Shown here piece by piece: positions 29,795 through 38,899 of a stretch of 64,000 nucleotides of DNA. The stretch comes from Ga0077555 sp031406575. Its GTDB lineage: Bacteria; Pseudomonadota; Alphaproteobacteria; Rhizobiales; Hyphomicrobiaceae. Positions within the stretch are counted from its first letter, which is position 1. Each line of letters starts with the position of its first letter. Both the position numbers and the translations under genes were made by a program. The notes under the pieces are model-generated. The model did not search any database. It saw only the letters and a program-made list of their open reading frames with translations, and had not been told where the DNA came from. Location of the stretch: the NCBI GenBank assembly GCA_031406575.1, contig JANOHP010000247.1, positions 1 to 64,000 on the forward strand. The letters are read 5' to 3'.

Positions 29795-31771
29795 ATGAGT
29801 CGGATTGCAAGGCTGTGGCTCACCGCGATGGCAACCGGATTGGTCATGGCATCACCCGCTGGCGCCGCAGACCCCCACACCGTCGTCTTCGTGCTCGATG
29901 GGTCGGGCTCGATGTGGGCCAATCTCGAGGGCGAGCGCCGCAATAAACTGGCTCAGTCCCGGGATGCGATCTTGACCAGCCTCGCGTCCACCACGAGGGA
30001 CGCTCGCATCGGACTCGTGTCATTCGGGCATCGGCGGGGAGACTGCAATGACGTCGAGGTCATGGTGCGGCCCGAGTCCGGGAGCGGCGTTCGGATCGCA
30101 GGGGCACTGGAAAAGCACAAGCCGAGCGGGCGCGGCCCGATCACGCTGGCGCTGCGCGAGGCGGCGCGACAGCTTCCGCCGGCGCCCGCTGACGCTACGG
30201 TAGTGCTGATCCACGACGATGGCGACAACTGCCAGCTCGATCCCTGTTCGGCGGTCGCCGATCTGCGGGAGCAAAATCCGGGGACCGTGGTGCATGTCGT
30301 TTCGCTGGGTGCCCGTCGTGAGGAGAATTTACGCCTGTCCTGCCTGCCGAATGCAACCGGCGGAAAACACTACGAGACCGTGACGGGCGTGCAGCTGATC
30401 GCAGCTGTCGAAGATGCGATGCGAACGACGCATGGGCGCGTCGCAGCCCCTTCCGTTGCACGCGCCGAGCCGGCACCGCCAAAACGGGAGGCTGCACCTG
30501 CGCCTGCCACCGAGGCCGCCAAACCCGGCTTGCAGCTCACTGCCCTATTGACGGACGGCGGCGCACCTGTGGCATCACCGGTGCGCTGGCGGGTGGTGAG
30601 ACGCACCGGAACGGGCACGGCCACTACGGCGGTCTGGGAAGGCGATGCGGTGGCACCCCTGCTCGAGCTGCCCACGGGGGCGTATCAGATCGAAGCGTGG
30701 TTGGGGTTCGTGAAGACCAGCAGCGCCATCGACGTTGTGCACGGCAGGCCGCAGGTGCTTGCCGTCGTGCTGCGCGCCGGAGTTCTGCGCCTACCCGCGC
30801 CGGCCCGCGATGCGCCCCCCGAACTGCTGGCGGCACTGGCTGATGTGGTCGTGTCCGTCAAACGCATCGATGCGGAGGCGGAAACGATGGCCTTTCAGCG
30901 GGGCCTCGTCCCGGAGATTACCCTGGCACCGGGCACCTACGTCGTCGCGCTCACATCAGGATCGGGGCGCCACGAGCGGACGCTGAGCATTCGCGCAGGG
31001 CAGCTATGGGCGTTCGATCAAGGGCTCACCTTCGGGGCCATCGAATTGTCGGCGGTCGTCGCCACGGGTGGACAGAAGGTCGATCGAGCCCTGCTCTCGG
31101 TATTCCAGGACGATCCCGATGCGCCCCAGGGGCGCCGCGAAATCTGGCGCTCTGCCGCCAGCCCAGCGACCGTCGCCTTGCCTGCCGGGTCCTATCATGC
31201 GGTCGCCCGGCGCGGGGGCGCCGAAAAGCGCGAGCGGTTTACGATCAAGTCTGGACTGGTGGAGAAACGGACGCTCGCACTCGACACCGGGCGGATCGAA
31301 GTGGCGACGAAAGTCGTCGGCAGCGGCATGGATAGTCCCGATCCAGTCAGCACCCGCCTCGAGCGGCTCGACGGCGACAAGGCCGTGGCGGTGTCGAGTG
31401 AGCAGCCCGCCGTGTTCGAATTGCCGGCCGGTCGCTACCGTGTCGACAGCCGCATCGGTTCGGGCAATGCGGCAGCCTCGCGCGAGATTGAGTTGAAAGC
31501 GGGTGGGCGGGAGCCGGTGACGCTGGAACTGACGGCTGGCCACCTGCGCCTGCGTTTGCTGGACGGCAGCGGCCAGCCCCTCACCGACGTGGCCTGGGAT
31601 ATTCGCGATGGCACGGGACGCGCGGTTTGGAGCGCCAGCCAGACGGAGGCCCGGCCGCTATTGCTTGCCGGCCGCTACACGGTTCGAGCGGAGGCGCGCG
31701 ACCGGCGGGCCGAGGAACCCGTCGAGGTGCGGCCCGGCGAGACGCGGTCGGTCGACTTGACGGCGCGCTGA
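29795..31771 (+). CDS. Secreted von Willebrand A protein with five beta repeats
   Basis: The 658-residue product has a signal peptide (cleaved near SPAGAA, residue 25). A vWA domain (about 27-210) carries the metal site D35-G-S37-G-S39 in VLDGSGSMWA, RIGLVSFGHR and the cysteine-rich loop DGDNCQLDPC. A Pro/Ala linker (220-243) follows. After that come five repeats of roughly 80-86 residues, each centred on a turn of the form hxxGxYxh: PTGAYQI (293), APGTYVV (379), PAGSYHA (463), PAGRYRV (544) and LAGRYTV (624). The start has AGGAGG in front. Domain style suggests metal-dependent protein binding in the periplasm. The downstream gene encodes the same repeats without vWA, suggesting joint function. 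Confidence 0.85.
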   Translation: MSRIARLWLTAMATGLVMASPAGAADPHTVVFVLDGSGSMWANLEGERRNKLAQSRDAILTSLASTTRDARIGLVSFGHRRGDCNDVEVMVRPESGSGVRIAGALEKHKPSGRGPITLALREAARQLPPAPADATVVLIHDDGDNCQLDPCSAVADLREQNPGTVVHVVSLGARREENLRLSCLPNATGGKHYETVTGVQLIAAVEDAMRTTHGRVAAPSVARAEPAPPKREAAPAPATEAAKPGLQLTALLTDGGAPVASPVRWRVVRRTGTGTATTAVWEGDAVAPLLELPTGAYQIEAWLGFVKTSSAIDVVHGRPQVLAVVLRAGVLRLPAPARDAPPELLAALADVVVSVKRIDAEAETMAFQRGLVPEITLAPGTYVVALTSGSGRHERTLSIRAGQLWAFDQGLTFGAIELSAVVATGGQKVDRALLSVFQDDPDAPQGRREIWRSAASPATVALPAGSYHAVARRGGAEKRERFTIKSGLVEKRTLALDTGRIEVATKVVGSGMDSPDPVSTRLERLDGDKAVAVSSEQPAVFELPAGRYRVDSRIGSGNAAASREIELKAGGREPVTLELTAGHLRLRLLDGSGQPLTDVAWDIRDGTGRAVWSASQTEARPLLLAGRYTVRAEARDRRAEEPVEVRPGETRSVDLTAR

Positions 31772-31911
31772 AGGCTGAGCGCGGGCAACATTGACGAGAA
31801 AAACTGTGGATGTTGCGGCGTCTCGCCATGCGGTGGCCGAAATGGTGGGCTCTGCTGTCGCGCGGTCTGGAGCATATCGCCCGGCCCGACACGCAGTGAG
31901 CCCCTACCGCC

Positions 31912-32895
31912 ATGAGCATCCTTGCCCCAATAGTCCCGCACCACCTCTCGCCAATTCGACGACTGGGCCTCGTGACGGCTGTGCTGCTGGGTGCGTCGAT
32001 GGCGTGGCCGAGCATCAGTCCAGCGCAGCAGCCCCAACCCGATCGCAGACCCGCAGCTGCACCCACTGCCCCCACGACCAACACGTCGGTCATCGAGCGG
32101 TCGGGCCCACCGCAGGCCAAGCGCTCGGAGCTCGTGCTTTCGGCCCTGCTGACGACGGCAGGACCGCTCATCGATCAAGGTTTGGTCTGGCGTGTTTATC
32201 AGGCGCCCGCCAATACCGGTGCCTCCGAACCCACGCCACCGAAATTGCTGGAGACGCGGCGCGATGCGGCCCCGTCGATTCCCCTCCCGCCGGGCGATTA
32301 TGTGGTCAACGTTGCGTTCGGCAGGGCAAATATCACCCGCCGCCTGACCTTGTCGGCAGGCGCGTCACTGACGGAGAAGTTCGTCTTGGATGCGGGCGGG
32401 CTGCGGATCAAGGCGGCGCTCGCCTCCGGAGAGCCGATGCCGGATACGAGCGTCGCTTACGACGTTTATGCGGCGGAGGCCGATCAGCTCGGTAATCGGG
32501 CGAAGATCGTCTCAGCCGCCCGTCCGGGTTTGATCATGCGCCTGAACGCGGGGCCCTATCAAATCGTCAGCCTGTGGGGGGACGCCAACGCCATCGTGCG
32601 CGCCGACATCACCGTGGAAGCAGGCAAACTGCTGGAAGCGACGGTTGCGCATCACGGCGCCAAGATCACCTTCAAGCTCGTCGAGCGCGCGGGTGGTGAA
32701 GCCGTGGCCGATACGCAATGGGTCGTGCAGACACCCCAGGGTGAAACCGTCGTGGAAAGCTCAGGCGCCTTGCCGACGCATATCCTTGCGGCGGGGACCT
32801 ACATCGTCAGTGCCCGCCACTCCGGTCGCACATTTCGCAGTGAGTTCGTGCTGGAGCCCGGAGACCCCGTGCAAGTCGAAGTCGTGATGAAGTGA
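31912..32895 (+). CDS. Secreted protein with three copies of the same beta repeat
   Basis: This 327-residue exported protein has a basic start and a hydrophobic segment RLGLVTAVLLGASMAW ending near ISPAQQ. After a Pro/Ala-rich stretch (40-70) it has three copies of the repeat seen in its upstream neighbour: PPGDYVV (126), NAGPYQI (212) and AAGTYIV (292). Each is followed by a strand and an AGxxxxxxxxL segment (LSAGASLTEKFVL, VEAGKLLEATV, LEPGDPVQVEV). The spacing (86 and 80 residues) matches the vWA protein. It lacks the vWA domain. It starts 140 bp after that gene on the same strand and is probably a diverged partial duplicate or partner. Function unknown. Confidence 0.78.
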   Translation: MSILAPIVPHHLSPIRRLGLVTAVLLGASMAWPSISPAQQPQPDRRPAAAPTAPTTNTSVIERSGPPQAKRSELVLSALLTTAGPLIDQGLVWRVYQAPANTGASEPTPPKLLETRRDAAPSIPLPPGDYVVNVAFGRANITRRLTLSAGASLTEKFVLDAGGLRIKAALASGEPMPDTSVAYDVYAAEADQLGNRAKIVSAARPGLIMRLNAGPYQIVSLWGDANAIVRADITVEAGKLLEATVAHHGAKITFKLVERAGGEAVADTQWVVQTPQGETVVESSGALPTHILAAGTYIVSARHSGRTFRSEFVLEPGDPVQVEVVMK

Positions 32896-33182
32896 CGATC
32901 ACGCCCCTTTCGTTATGCTCGAAACAGGCATTGGACATGGTGCTGCGAAAGGTTCGCCACACCTGCGACCACTTGCGGAATGTCCATAAAATACGGCACT
33001 TTACAGCTTGAACGACTTGGGCGTATCGCGCGTTTTGGCTGCACGCGAAAGATGGCCCGAACGTTTGCTGCGATGAATACAGGATGAATGACGGGTTGTG
33101 CTTGCATTCACATCGCTGCCGACACTCTGCCATTCCGGGGAGGCCCCTGGCACAGTTGCGACTTGGCGTGGAGGATGGAACG

Positions 33183-33746
33183 ATGAATGTGTTGATGCGG
33201 GCAGCAGCCACACTCGCTGCGGCACTCGTCGTTGGCGTGACCGGCGCTGTGGCGGCCGATCTCGATTACGATCGCTATCCCAGTGGTGGGTACAAACGCC
33301 ACTCGGCCTACGAAGATCATCGCTACCGGGACATTTATGGCCCCGCGCCGATCCCCCACAAACCCGCACCCCGCTATTATACGGCCGACCCAATCCCCGT
33401 GATGCCGCCCGCCTATGTCTATCGTGAGAGGGTCCGCGAGCGCGACGTCGATTCCGTTTACGAGCCGCGTGCGCACCGCCACAGCGATTTCGGTTCGCGC
33501 ACGCGCGTCGCCTGCGTGTCGCGCGACGAGATCAAACGCCGGCTCGTCGACGAGGGGTGGCGCGATTTCCACGACCTCGATCTGCGGGACGGTGTCGCGC
33601 GGATCGAAGCGCGGCATCGCGGTGAGCTGTTCGTGCTGAATGTCGACCAGTGCTCGGGAAGCGTTGTCAGCGCGCGCAGAATCGCACGATCCGACCGTGG
33701 CCCCTATGCTTACGAGGACGACCGCCCACGGCGCCCCTACTACTGA
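33183..33746 (+). CDS. Secreted Tyr/His/Arg-rich protein with PepSY-like C-terminal region
   Basis: The 187-residue protein has a signal peptide (MNVLMRAAATLAAALVVGVT, cleaved near AVAADL). A middle segment of about 90 residues is rich in Tyr, His, Arg and Pro (SAYEDHRYRDIYGPAPIPHK). The C-terminal part, ACVSRDEIKRRLVDEGWRDF then GVARIEARHRGELFVLNVDQ, has the helix-strand pattern and wording of PepSY-like secreted domains of alphaproteobacteria. Two cysteines could form a disulfide. The ATG follows GGAGGA. Function unknown. The 287 bp upstream show no other gene and must hold its promoter. Confidence 0.72.
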   Translation: MNVLMRAAATLAAALVVGVTGAVAADLDYDRYPSGGYKRHSAYEDHRYRDIYGPAPIPHKPAPRYYTADPIPVMPPAYVYRERVRERDVDSVYEPRAHRHSDFGSRTRVACVSRDEIKRRLVDEGWRDFHDLDLRDGVARIEARHRGELFVLNVDQCSGSVVSARRIARSDRGPYAYEDDRPRRPYY

Positions 33747-33891
33747 GCCCGGCGCAATTGAGGCGGTGAGCGACAGGCGACCCCACCGAGCGAGTCAGAT
33801 ATGATCATGGCGGTGGAGCGCGAGCGCACCATCGCCCTTTTTGTTGGGGGGAACGCTGCGCCGCCGTGCACGTAGGGGATGCCGAAACGAC

Positions 33892-34851
33892 ATGGAGCTC
33901 GTCGCGCTCGCCAGAAACCCGGTGCCCAGCGGGGCGGTCATGGGCACGTTCGTGGCGCATGACAGTGTGGTGCTGCGCTTTGCGCGCTGGGACGCCACGC
34001 GGAAACCTCGGCGCGGCACGGTCGTGATTTTTTCCGGTCGCACCGAGCCCATCGAGAAATACTTCGAGACGATTGCGGATCTGCGCCGCCGTGGCTTTGC
34101 CGTCGCCATTCACGATTGGCGTGGCCAAGGGGGGTCGCAGCGCCTGCTTGCCGATCCGACCAAGGGGCACATCACCGATTTCGCCGAGTACGACGCAGAT
34201 GTGGCGCGTTTCATGCGCGATATCGTGCTGCCCGACTGCCCGCCACCCTACATCGCGCTGGGCCATTCGATGGGTGGCAACATCGCGCTGCGCGGCGCAA
34301 CCTCGGCCGGGTCGTGGTTCGACCGGATGGTGCTCACGGCGCCCATGCTGGCGTTCAGCGATCTGAAAGTCCCGGTGCCGCAGAGAATAGCGCGCCTCTA
34401 TGCCGAAGCGTTCGGGTGGGGACCCACTGGACAGCAATTCGTCTGGGGTGGCTCACCGCTGTCGGCTGAGGCGAAAGGCTTCGAGCACAATCTGCTGACC
34501 TGCGACCCGGACCGTTTTCTGCGCAACCGCCAACTTCAGGAGGCGGCGCCCGAACTGGTGATCGGATCACCGACCATCGCTTGGTTGAGAGCCGCGTACC
34601 GGTCCATGGACATGCTCATGTCGCCGGACTTCGGACCGCGCGTGCGTGTGCCCGTCCTGCTGGTGGCTGCCGGCCAGGATCGCATCGTTTCAACTGCTGC
34701 CATCGAGCAGTTCACGCGCCGCCTGAAAATCGGGGCGCATGTGACCCTGGCGGCGTCGCGACACGAGATCCTGCAGGAAACAGACGACGTTCGTCAGGGC
34801 TTCTGGGCCGCATTCGACGCCTATCTGGGATGCGAGACCACGCCGGGATAG
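33892..34851 (+). CDS. Alpha/beta hydrolase, lysophospholipase-like
   Basis: This 319-residue serine hydrolase has the nucleophile elbow GHSMGGNIAL, the acid in LLVAAGQDRIVS, and the catalytic histidine in SRHEILQETD. The wording VIFSGRTEPIEKYFETIADL and VAIHDWRGQGGSQRLL is typical of lysophospholipase L2/monoacylglycerol-lipase-like proteins. It should release fatty acids from monoacyl lipids, possibly at the inner membrane. No signal peptide is seen. The start at 33892 (MELVALARNP) is chosen over an in-frame upstream codon in a low-similarity stretch. It is convergent with ispA, 12 bases apart. Confidence 0.87.
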   Translation: MELVALARNPVPSGAVMGTFVAHDSVVLRFARWDATRKPRRGTVVIFSGRTEPIEKYFETIADLRRRGFAVAIHDWRGQGGSQRLLADPTKGHITDFAEYDADVARFMRDIVLPDCPPPYIALGHSMGGNIALRGATSAGSWFDRMVLTAPMLAFSDLKVPVPQRIARLYAEAFGWGPTGQQFVWGGSPLSAEAKGFEHNLLTCDPDRFLRNRQLQEAAPELVIGSPTIAWLRAAYRSMDMLMSPDFGPRVRVPVLLVAAGQDRIVSTAAIEQFTRRLKIGAHVTLAASRHEILQETDDVRQGFWAAFDAYLGCETTPG

Positions 34852-34863
34852 CCCAACCGGGGA

Positions 34864-35766
34864 TCAGCGGTCGCGGGTGACCATGAAAGTTGCAGCCTCG
34901 ACTAGCAGGCGGGCGTGATCGCCGAAGGGGGCGAGGGCTGCGCGTGCCTGCGCCACGATTTCATCGAGACGGTGCCGGGCCTCGTCGATGGAGCCCAGTG
35001 ACACCAACGTCGCCTTGCCGACGACGGCGTCCTTGCCCACCGCCTTGCCCAGCGTGCCGGCATCTCCTGTGGCGTCGAGCAGATCATCGGACAGCTGGAA
35101 GGCGCGGCCCAGCGCGTCGCCATAGTCGCGCATCGCCGCCAGCCCGGATGCACTGGCGCCGCCGAGGAGCGCACCCGCCTCGCAGGCGAACGTGATGAGT
35201 GCGCCGGTTTTCATGGCTTGCAGACGGGCGATGTGTTGCGCTGTGGGTTTGGGTGGCTGGCCGATCTTGTCGGCTTCCAGGTCGAGCATCTGGCCGCCGA
35301 CCATGCCAGCGGGACCCGACGCCCGCGCCAGACGACGCACGAGGTCGGCCGCAGTCGCTGCGGGGATGTCAGTGCGCGGGGTGGCCAGAAGTTCGAACGC
35401 GAGTGTCAGCAGAGCATCACCGGCAAGGATGGCGGTCCATTCGTCGAAGGCTGCCCAGACGGTGGGCCGGCCGCGCCGCAACATGTCATTGTCCATCGCC
35501 GGGAGGTCGTCGTGGACGAGGCTGTAACAGTGGACGAATTCAAGGGCCACAGCCACGTCGAGCGCGGCGTCCGAATCGGCGCCGAACAGCTCCGCCACCT
35601 CGAGCACGAGAAACGGCCGAAACCGTTTGCCGCCCCCCAGGACCGCATGACGCATGGCGGCGAGCAACCGGTCTGGAGTTGCATCCGCCTGCCCGTCGAG
35701 CAGATTGCCGAGCCGCACCTCCACACGGGTTGCAGCGGTCGCGAGCTTTGCCTCGAATGTCGGCAC
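34864..35766 (-). CDS. ispA: Polyprenyl (farnesyl/geranylgeranyl) diphosphate synthase
   Basis: This 300-residue trans-prenyltransferase condenses isopentenyl diphosphate with allylic diphosphates. The first aspartate-rich motif is DDLPAMDND, the second FQLSDDLLDATGD, and GGKRFRPFLVLE binds the pyrophosphate. The residues before the first motif (HCYSLVHDD) fit short-chain, C15-type, synthases of the IspA group. The start is taken as the GTG at 35766 because GAGG sits five bases ahead of it, giving a standard-length protein. A TTG at 35817 would add 17 residues without a ribosome-binding site. Chain length is inferred and not proven. Confidence 0.9.
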   Translation of the reverse strand: MPTFEAKLATAATRVEVRLGNLLDGQADATPDRLLAAMRHAVLGGGKRFRPFLVLEVAELFGADSDAALDVAVALEFVHCYSLVHDDLPAMDNDMLRRGRPTVWAAFDEWTAILAGDALLTLAFELLATPRTDIPAATAADLVRRLARASGPAGMVGGQMLDLEADKIGQPPKPTAQHIARLQAMKTGALITFACEAGALLGGASASGLAAMRDYGDALGRAFQLSDDLLDATGDAGTLGKAVGKDAVVGKATLVSLGSIDEARHRLDEIVAQARAALAPFGDHARLLVEAATFMVTRDR

Positions 35767-36055
35767 CGGAACCTCGGGTTGATCGAGTGAGCCGAAGGTG
35801 TAGCGCCCGGCAGGCAAACACGCTAGAAGCCGGACGGCAGATAGTCACTGGTCACCGGGCGGGATTGCCGTTATAAGCGCGGCCGATTGCGTCCGCGCGC
35901 CAAGCGTCGGCTGCCATGGTCGATATTCAGCTCGCGTCTGCGCGGCGCGGCCCTGGACAGCCCATTCGACCCGGCTGGCGCGCACGATCGCAAAACGGAT
36001 CCGCTCGCCCGAGGCGAGCCTCGACAACACAACGACCAAGAAGGAGCCTCGTCTC

Positions 36056-36247
36056 ATGGCTGTCCCCAGGAAAAAGACATCGCGCATGAAGCGCGGCAAT
36101 CGCCGTTCGGCTGACGCGCTGGTGGCGCCGGCCTACGTCGAGGACAAAGTGAGTGGTAACCTGCGCCGCCCCCATCACATCGACCTGAAAGCGGGCACCT
36201 ATCGCAAGCGGCAGGTGTTGAAAGCGAAGACGGAACTCGCGACCTGA
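36056..36247 (+). CDS. rpmF: 50S ribosomal protein L32
   Basis: This 63-residue ribosomal protein starts MAVPRKKTSRMKRGNRRSAD, the unmistakable L32 N-terminus, and continues with the HHIDLKAGTYRKRQVL element. The alphaproteobacterial form lacks the CxxC pairs of zinc-binding L32, as here. The ATG follows AAGGAG. In many bacteria rpmF is followed by plsX; here a small membrane protein follows instead. The 290 bp upstream, towards the divergent ispA start, contain no other gene I can support. Confidence 0.97.
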   Translation: MAVPRKKTSRMKRGNRRSADALVAPAYVEDKVSGNLRRPHHIDLKAGTYRKRQVLKAKTELAT

Positions 36248-36454
36248 TGCGCGGCGCGGGTCGGGCCGAGGCAACGGACCGCGACCCGCCAGTGTCGAGG
36301 TAGCCGTGGATGTCGGGTCGCGCTGCTGTTGACCCGACCTACGTGGAACGCGCTGGAGTACGGCGCTCTTCAATTCTGTCACAGTCGGCGTTTAGTAGAC
36401 GATCCGCTGACGGAGGGCCGGTTGCCACTCCGCCCCGACGTACAGGAGCAAACC

Positions 36455-36880
36455 ATGTCGCTACGGGTCATCCCGCTACTCGTCCTCTCGTTCGTCGTCT
36501 ACAATCTGGTGGTGCTCTCCGGAGCATGGTCGAGCCCCGTTCCAGCCGACGAGATTTTGCGCAATCCGCTGTTCCAGATTCCGATGCTGCGCGGCGCGGT
36601 GTGGGTGTTCTCGAAGGGCGACTTGATCATCCTGCTGACGATGATCTTGTTGTTTGGCGAGTTGATCAAGGCGACCTACACGACCAGCTCCTCGCTGCTC
36701 GATCACGGCCTGTCGATGGTCGTGTTCATCGCCTGCCTCGTCGAATTCCTGCTGGTGCCGCAGGCGGCAACCTCGATTTTCTTTTTCATCATGATCGCCA
36801 CGCTCATCGACGTGGTGGCCGGCTTCTCGATCGGTATCCGCACCGCACGGCGCGATTTCAACATCGGCGGCGACGCCTGA
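36455..36880 (+). CDS. Small four-helix inner-membrane protein
   Basis: The 141-residue protein has four hydrophobic segments at about 5-25, 48-66, 80-98 and 102-122. Conserved-looking features include VWVFSKGDLIILLTMILLFG and SSLLDHGLSMVVFIACLVEF, and it ends in a polar tail with RTARRDFNIGGDA. The ATG follows CAGGAG at the right distance; the frame is open upstream but without similarity. I believe similar proteins are found in related genomes, without assigned function. A terminator follows at 36951. Confidence 0.75.
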   Translation: MSLRVIPLLVLSFVVYNLVVLSGAWSSPVPADEILRNPLFQIPMLRGAVWVFSKGDLIILLTMILLFGELIKATYTTSSSLLDHGLSMVVFIACLVEFLLVPQAATSIFFFIMIATLIDVVAGFSIGIRTARRDFNIGGDA

Positions 36881-36950
36881 TTGCTTGACTTCGCAGCGTT
36901 GTCATACCCTCCTCCGGCCCAACGCTGCTGACGCATTTGGCGGGCTGAAA

Positions 36951-36971
36951 GGCCCGTACTGCGGGTCTTTT
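36951..36971 (+). terminator. Intrinsic terminator after the small membrane protein gene
   Basis: GGCCCG (36951-36956) pairs with CGGGTC (36962-36967), one G-T pair included, around five bases, followed by TTTT and further pyrimidines. It lies 70 bases after the stop at 36880 and ahead of the GGDEF-EAL gene. Confidence 0.6.
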
Positions 36972-37075
36972 CCTCACTTCAAGGCTTGTTAACGGCTGAG
37001 CGTTAACGTCTCCCCTGTGGGCTGTCCGCGGATGGCTGAACGCTCCTCCGTTCAGTGTCACGGTCGCCAATCAGT

Positions 37076-38899
37076 ATGGGAACAGGCGTGCCGAGCTCAC
37101 CGACACATTCATCCGGACATGGCCTCACCGTGGTGCACAGCGAGACCGGTCGCCCCGATTCTGCTGCCGCCGACGGACCTCCACCGGCGCTGGTCGATAT
37201 CCTGTCGGGCGTGCAGACGACGGCTTATTCTTGGGATTTGGTCTCGGACAGCATCGACTGGGAAAGCAATGCGGGCGACGTCCTGGGCATCCGCAATACG
37301 ACGGCCATCGCTACGGGGACCGAATTCCAATTCCTGATCGCGCCAGAGCACGTCCGGCAACGGCAAGATGCCATTGCTTCGGCAAAGCCCGACACCTCCA
37401 GGTCGGGCGCCCACTACAGCGCGCAATACCGGTTCGTGCCGGGCGGCCGGCGCAGTGAGACAAGGCTCTGGCTCGAAGATCACGGTCGCTGCACGTTCGA
37501 CCAGGACGGTCGCCCCATCCGCGCAGACGGCATCGTGCGTGTCGTCGACGAGCGTCAGCGCGAAGAACAGCGCCTGCTCTACGGCAATGATCACGACGAA
37601 CTGACGGGCCAACTCAACCGAACCCGCCTGACCGAAGCGATCTCCGCCGTTCTCGAGCGGGCCCAGCGCACTGCGGAGAGTTGCGCCTTTTTGATCATCG
37701 CCATCGACAATTTGTCGGTCATCAACGACACCTTCGGCTTTGCCGTCGGCGACGAGGTCATTGCCAAGACGGCCAAGCTCATCAAAACGCGGCTGCGCAG
37801 CTGCGATACGCTGGGTCGCTGGTCTTCCAACAAGTTCGGCGTGATCCTGAATGATTGCAGCATGAGCGCCATGCGCATCGCCGCCGACCGTTTCATTGCA
37901 ACCGTGCGTGATGCGACGATCGAAGCCGCCGGGTGCCAACTGTCTGCGACATTGTCCATCGGCGGCGTCATGCTGCCCGAGCAGGCCCGCAGCGTGCATC
38001 AGGCGGTGAGCCACGCACTGATGGCGCTCGACAAGGCCAAATCCCGCCGCCAGGACGGATTCATTCCTTACGAGCCCAACGCCTCGGGAGAATCCAAGCG
38101 GCAGCGCAATATCACGCTCGCCAACGAGGTGATTTCCGCGCTCGATGAAAACCGCATGCTGCTCGCTCTGCAGCCGATCGTTTCGATGGCAACGCGCGAG
38201 CCCGAGCATTGGGAATGCCTGCTGCGCATGGAGCGGCCCGACGGCGTGATCGTCTCGGCGGGTGAATTCATCGAGGTGGCCGAACAAATCGGGCTGTCGC
38301 GGTTGATCGATCGCCGCACGCTGGAGCTGGCGGTCGACATTCTGAAAAAACACCCCGACATTCGCTTGGCGCTGAACGTTTCGAGCCTGACGGCCAGCGA
38401 TCACGATTGGCTCGTGACCCTGCACAAGCTGACCGGGGGCAAGCGCCAACTTCTGCAACGACTGACCATCGAGATCACCGAAACGTCGGTCATCGACGAC
38501 TTCGACGTGTCGATCAACTTCGTCGATATGCTGAAAGAACTCGGCTGCCGGGTGGCGATCGACGATTTCGGGGCGGGCTACACGTCGTTCAAGAATTTGA
38601 AGATGCTGCGGGTCGACACGGTCAAGATCGACGGCTCTTTCGTGCGCAACCTGATGACCGAACCGTCCAACAGGGTGTTCATCAAGACCCTGGTCGAAAT
38701 TGCCCACACGTTCGGTCTGGAAACCGTCGCCGAGTGGGTCGCAGACGAACCGACGGCGCAACTTCTCGCCGAGTATCATATCAGCCACATGCAGGGGTTC
38801 TTGTTCGGCCAACCGATCATGTCCTCGAACTTCCCCGTCAGCGAAGCCTCGCCGCTCGACGGCCAAACAGGCCCCAAGTCGATCGTCACGAACCGCTGA
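37076..38899 (+). CDS. PAS-like, degenerate GGDEF and EAL domain protein
   Basis: This 607-residue cyclic-di-GMP signalling protein is predicted to be cytoplasmic. Residues about 40-155 look like a PAS sensor (YSWDLVSDSIDWESNAGDVL). A GGDEF domain (about 165-335) follows, in which the active loop reads GRWSSNKFGVIL, so the GG(D/E)EF residues are lost and it should not make c-di-GMP. The EAL domain (about 345-590) begins WECLLRMERP (EAL changed to ECL) but keeps EITET, the DDFGAGYTSF loop, KIDGSF and the later VAEW glutamate, so phosphodiesterase activity is plausible. The start is uncertain: ATG 37076 or GTG 37055, neither with a strong site. Confidence 0.87.
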   Translation: MGTGVPSSPTHSSGHGLTVVHSETGRPDSAAADGPPPALVDILSGVQTTAYSWDLVSDSIDWESNAGDVLGIRNTTAIATGTEFQFLIAPEHVRQRQDAIASAKPDTSRSGAHYSAQYRFVPGGRRSETRLWLEDHGRCTFDQDGRPIRADGIVRVVDERQREEQRLLYGNDHDELTGQLNRTRLTEAISAVLERAQRTAESCAFLIIAIDNLSVINDTFGFAVGDEVIAKTAKLIKTRLRSCDTLGRWSSNKFGVILNDCSMSAMRIAADRFIATVRDATIEAAGCQLSATLSIGGVMLPEQARSVHQAVSHALMALDKAKSRRQDGFIPYEPNASGESKRQRNITLANEVISALDENRMLLALQPIVSMATREPEHWECLLRMERPDGVIVSAGEFIEVAEQIGLSRLIDRRTLELAVDILKKHPDIRLALNVSSLTASDHDWLVTLHKLTGGKRQLLQRLTIEITETSVIDDFDVSINFVDMLKELGCRVAIDDFGAGYTSFKNLKMLRVDTVKIDGSFVRNLMTEPSNRVFIKTLVEIAHTFGLETVAEWVADEPTAQLLAEYHISHMQGFLFGQPIMSSNFPVSEASPLDGQTGPKSIVTNR

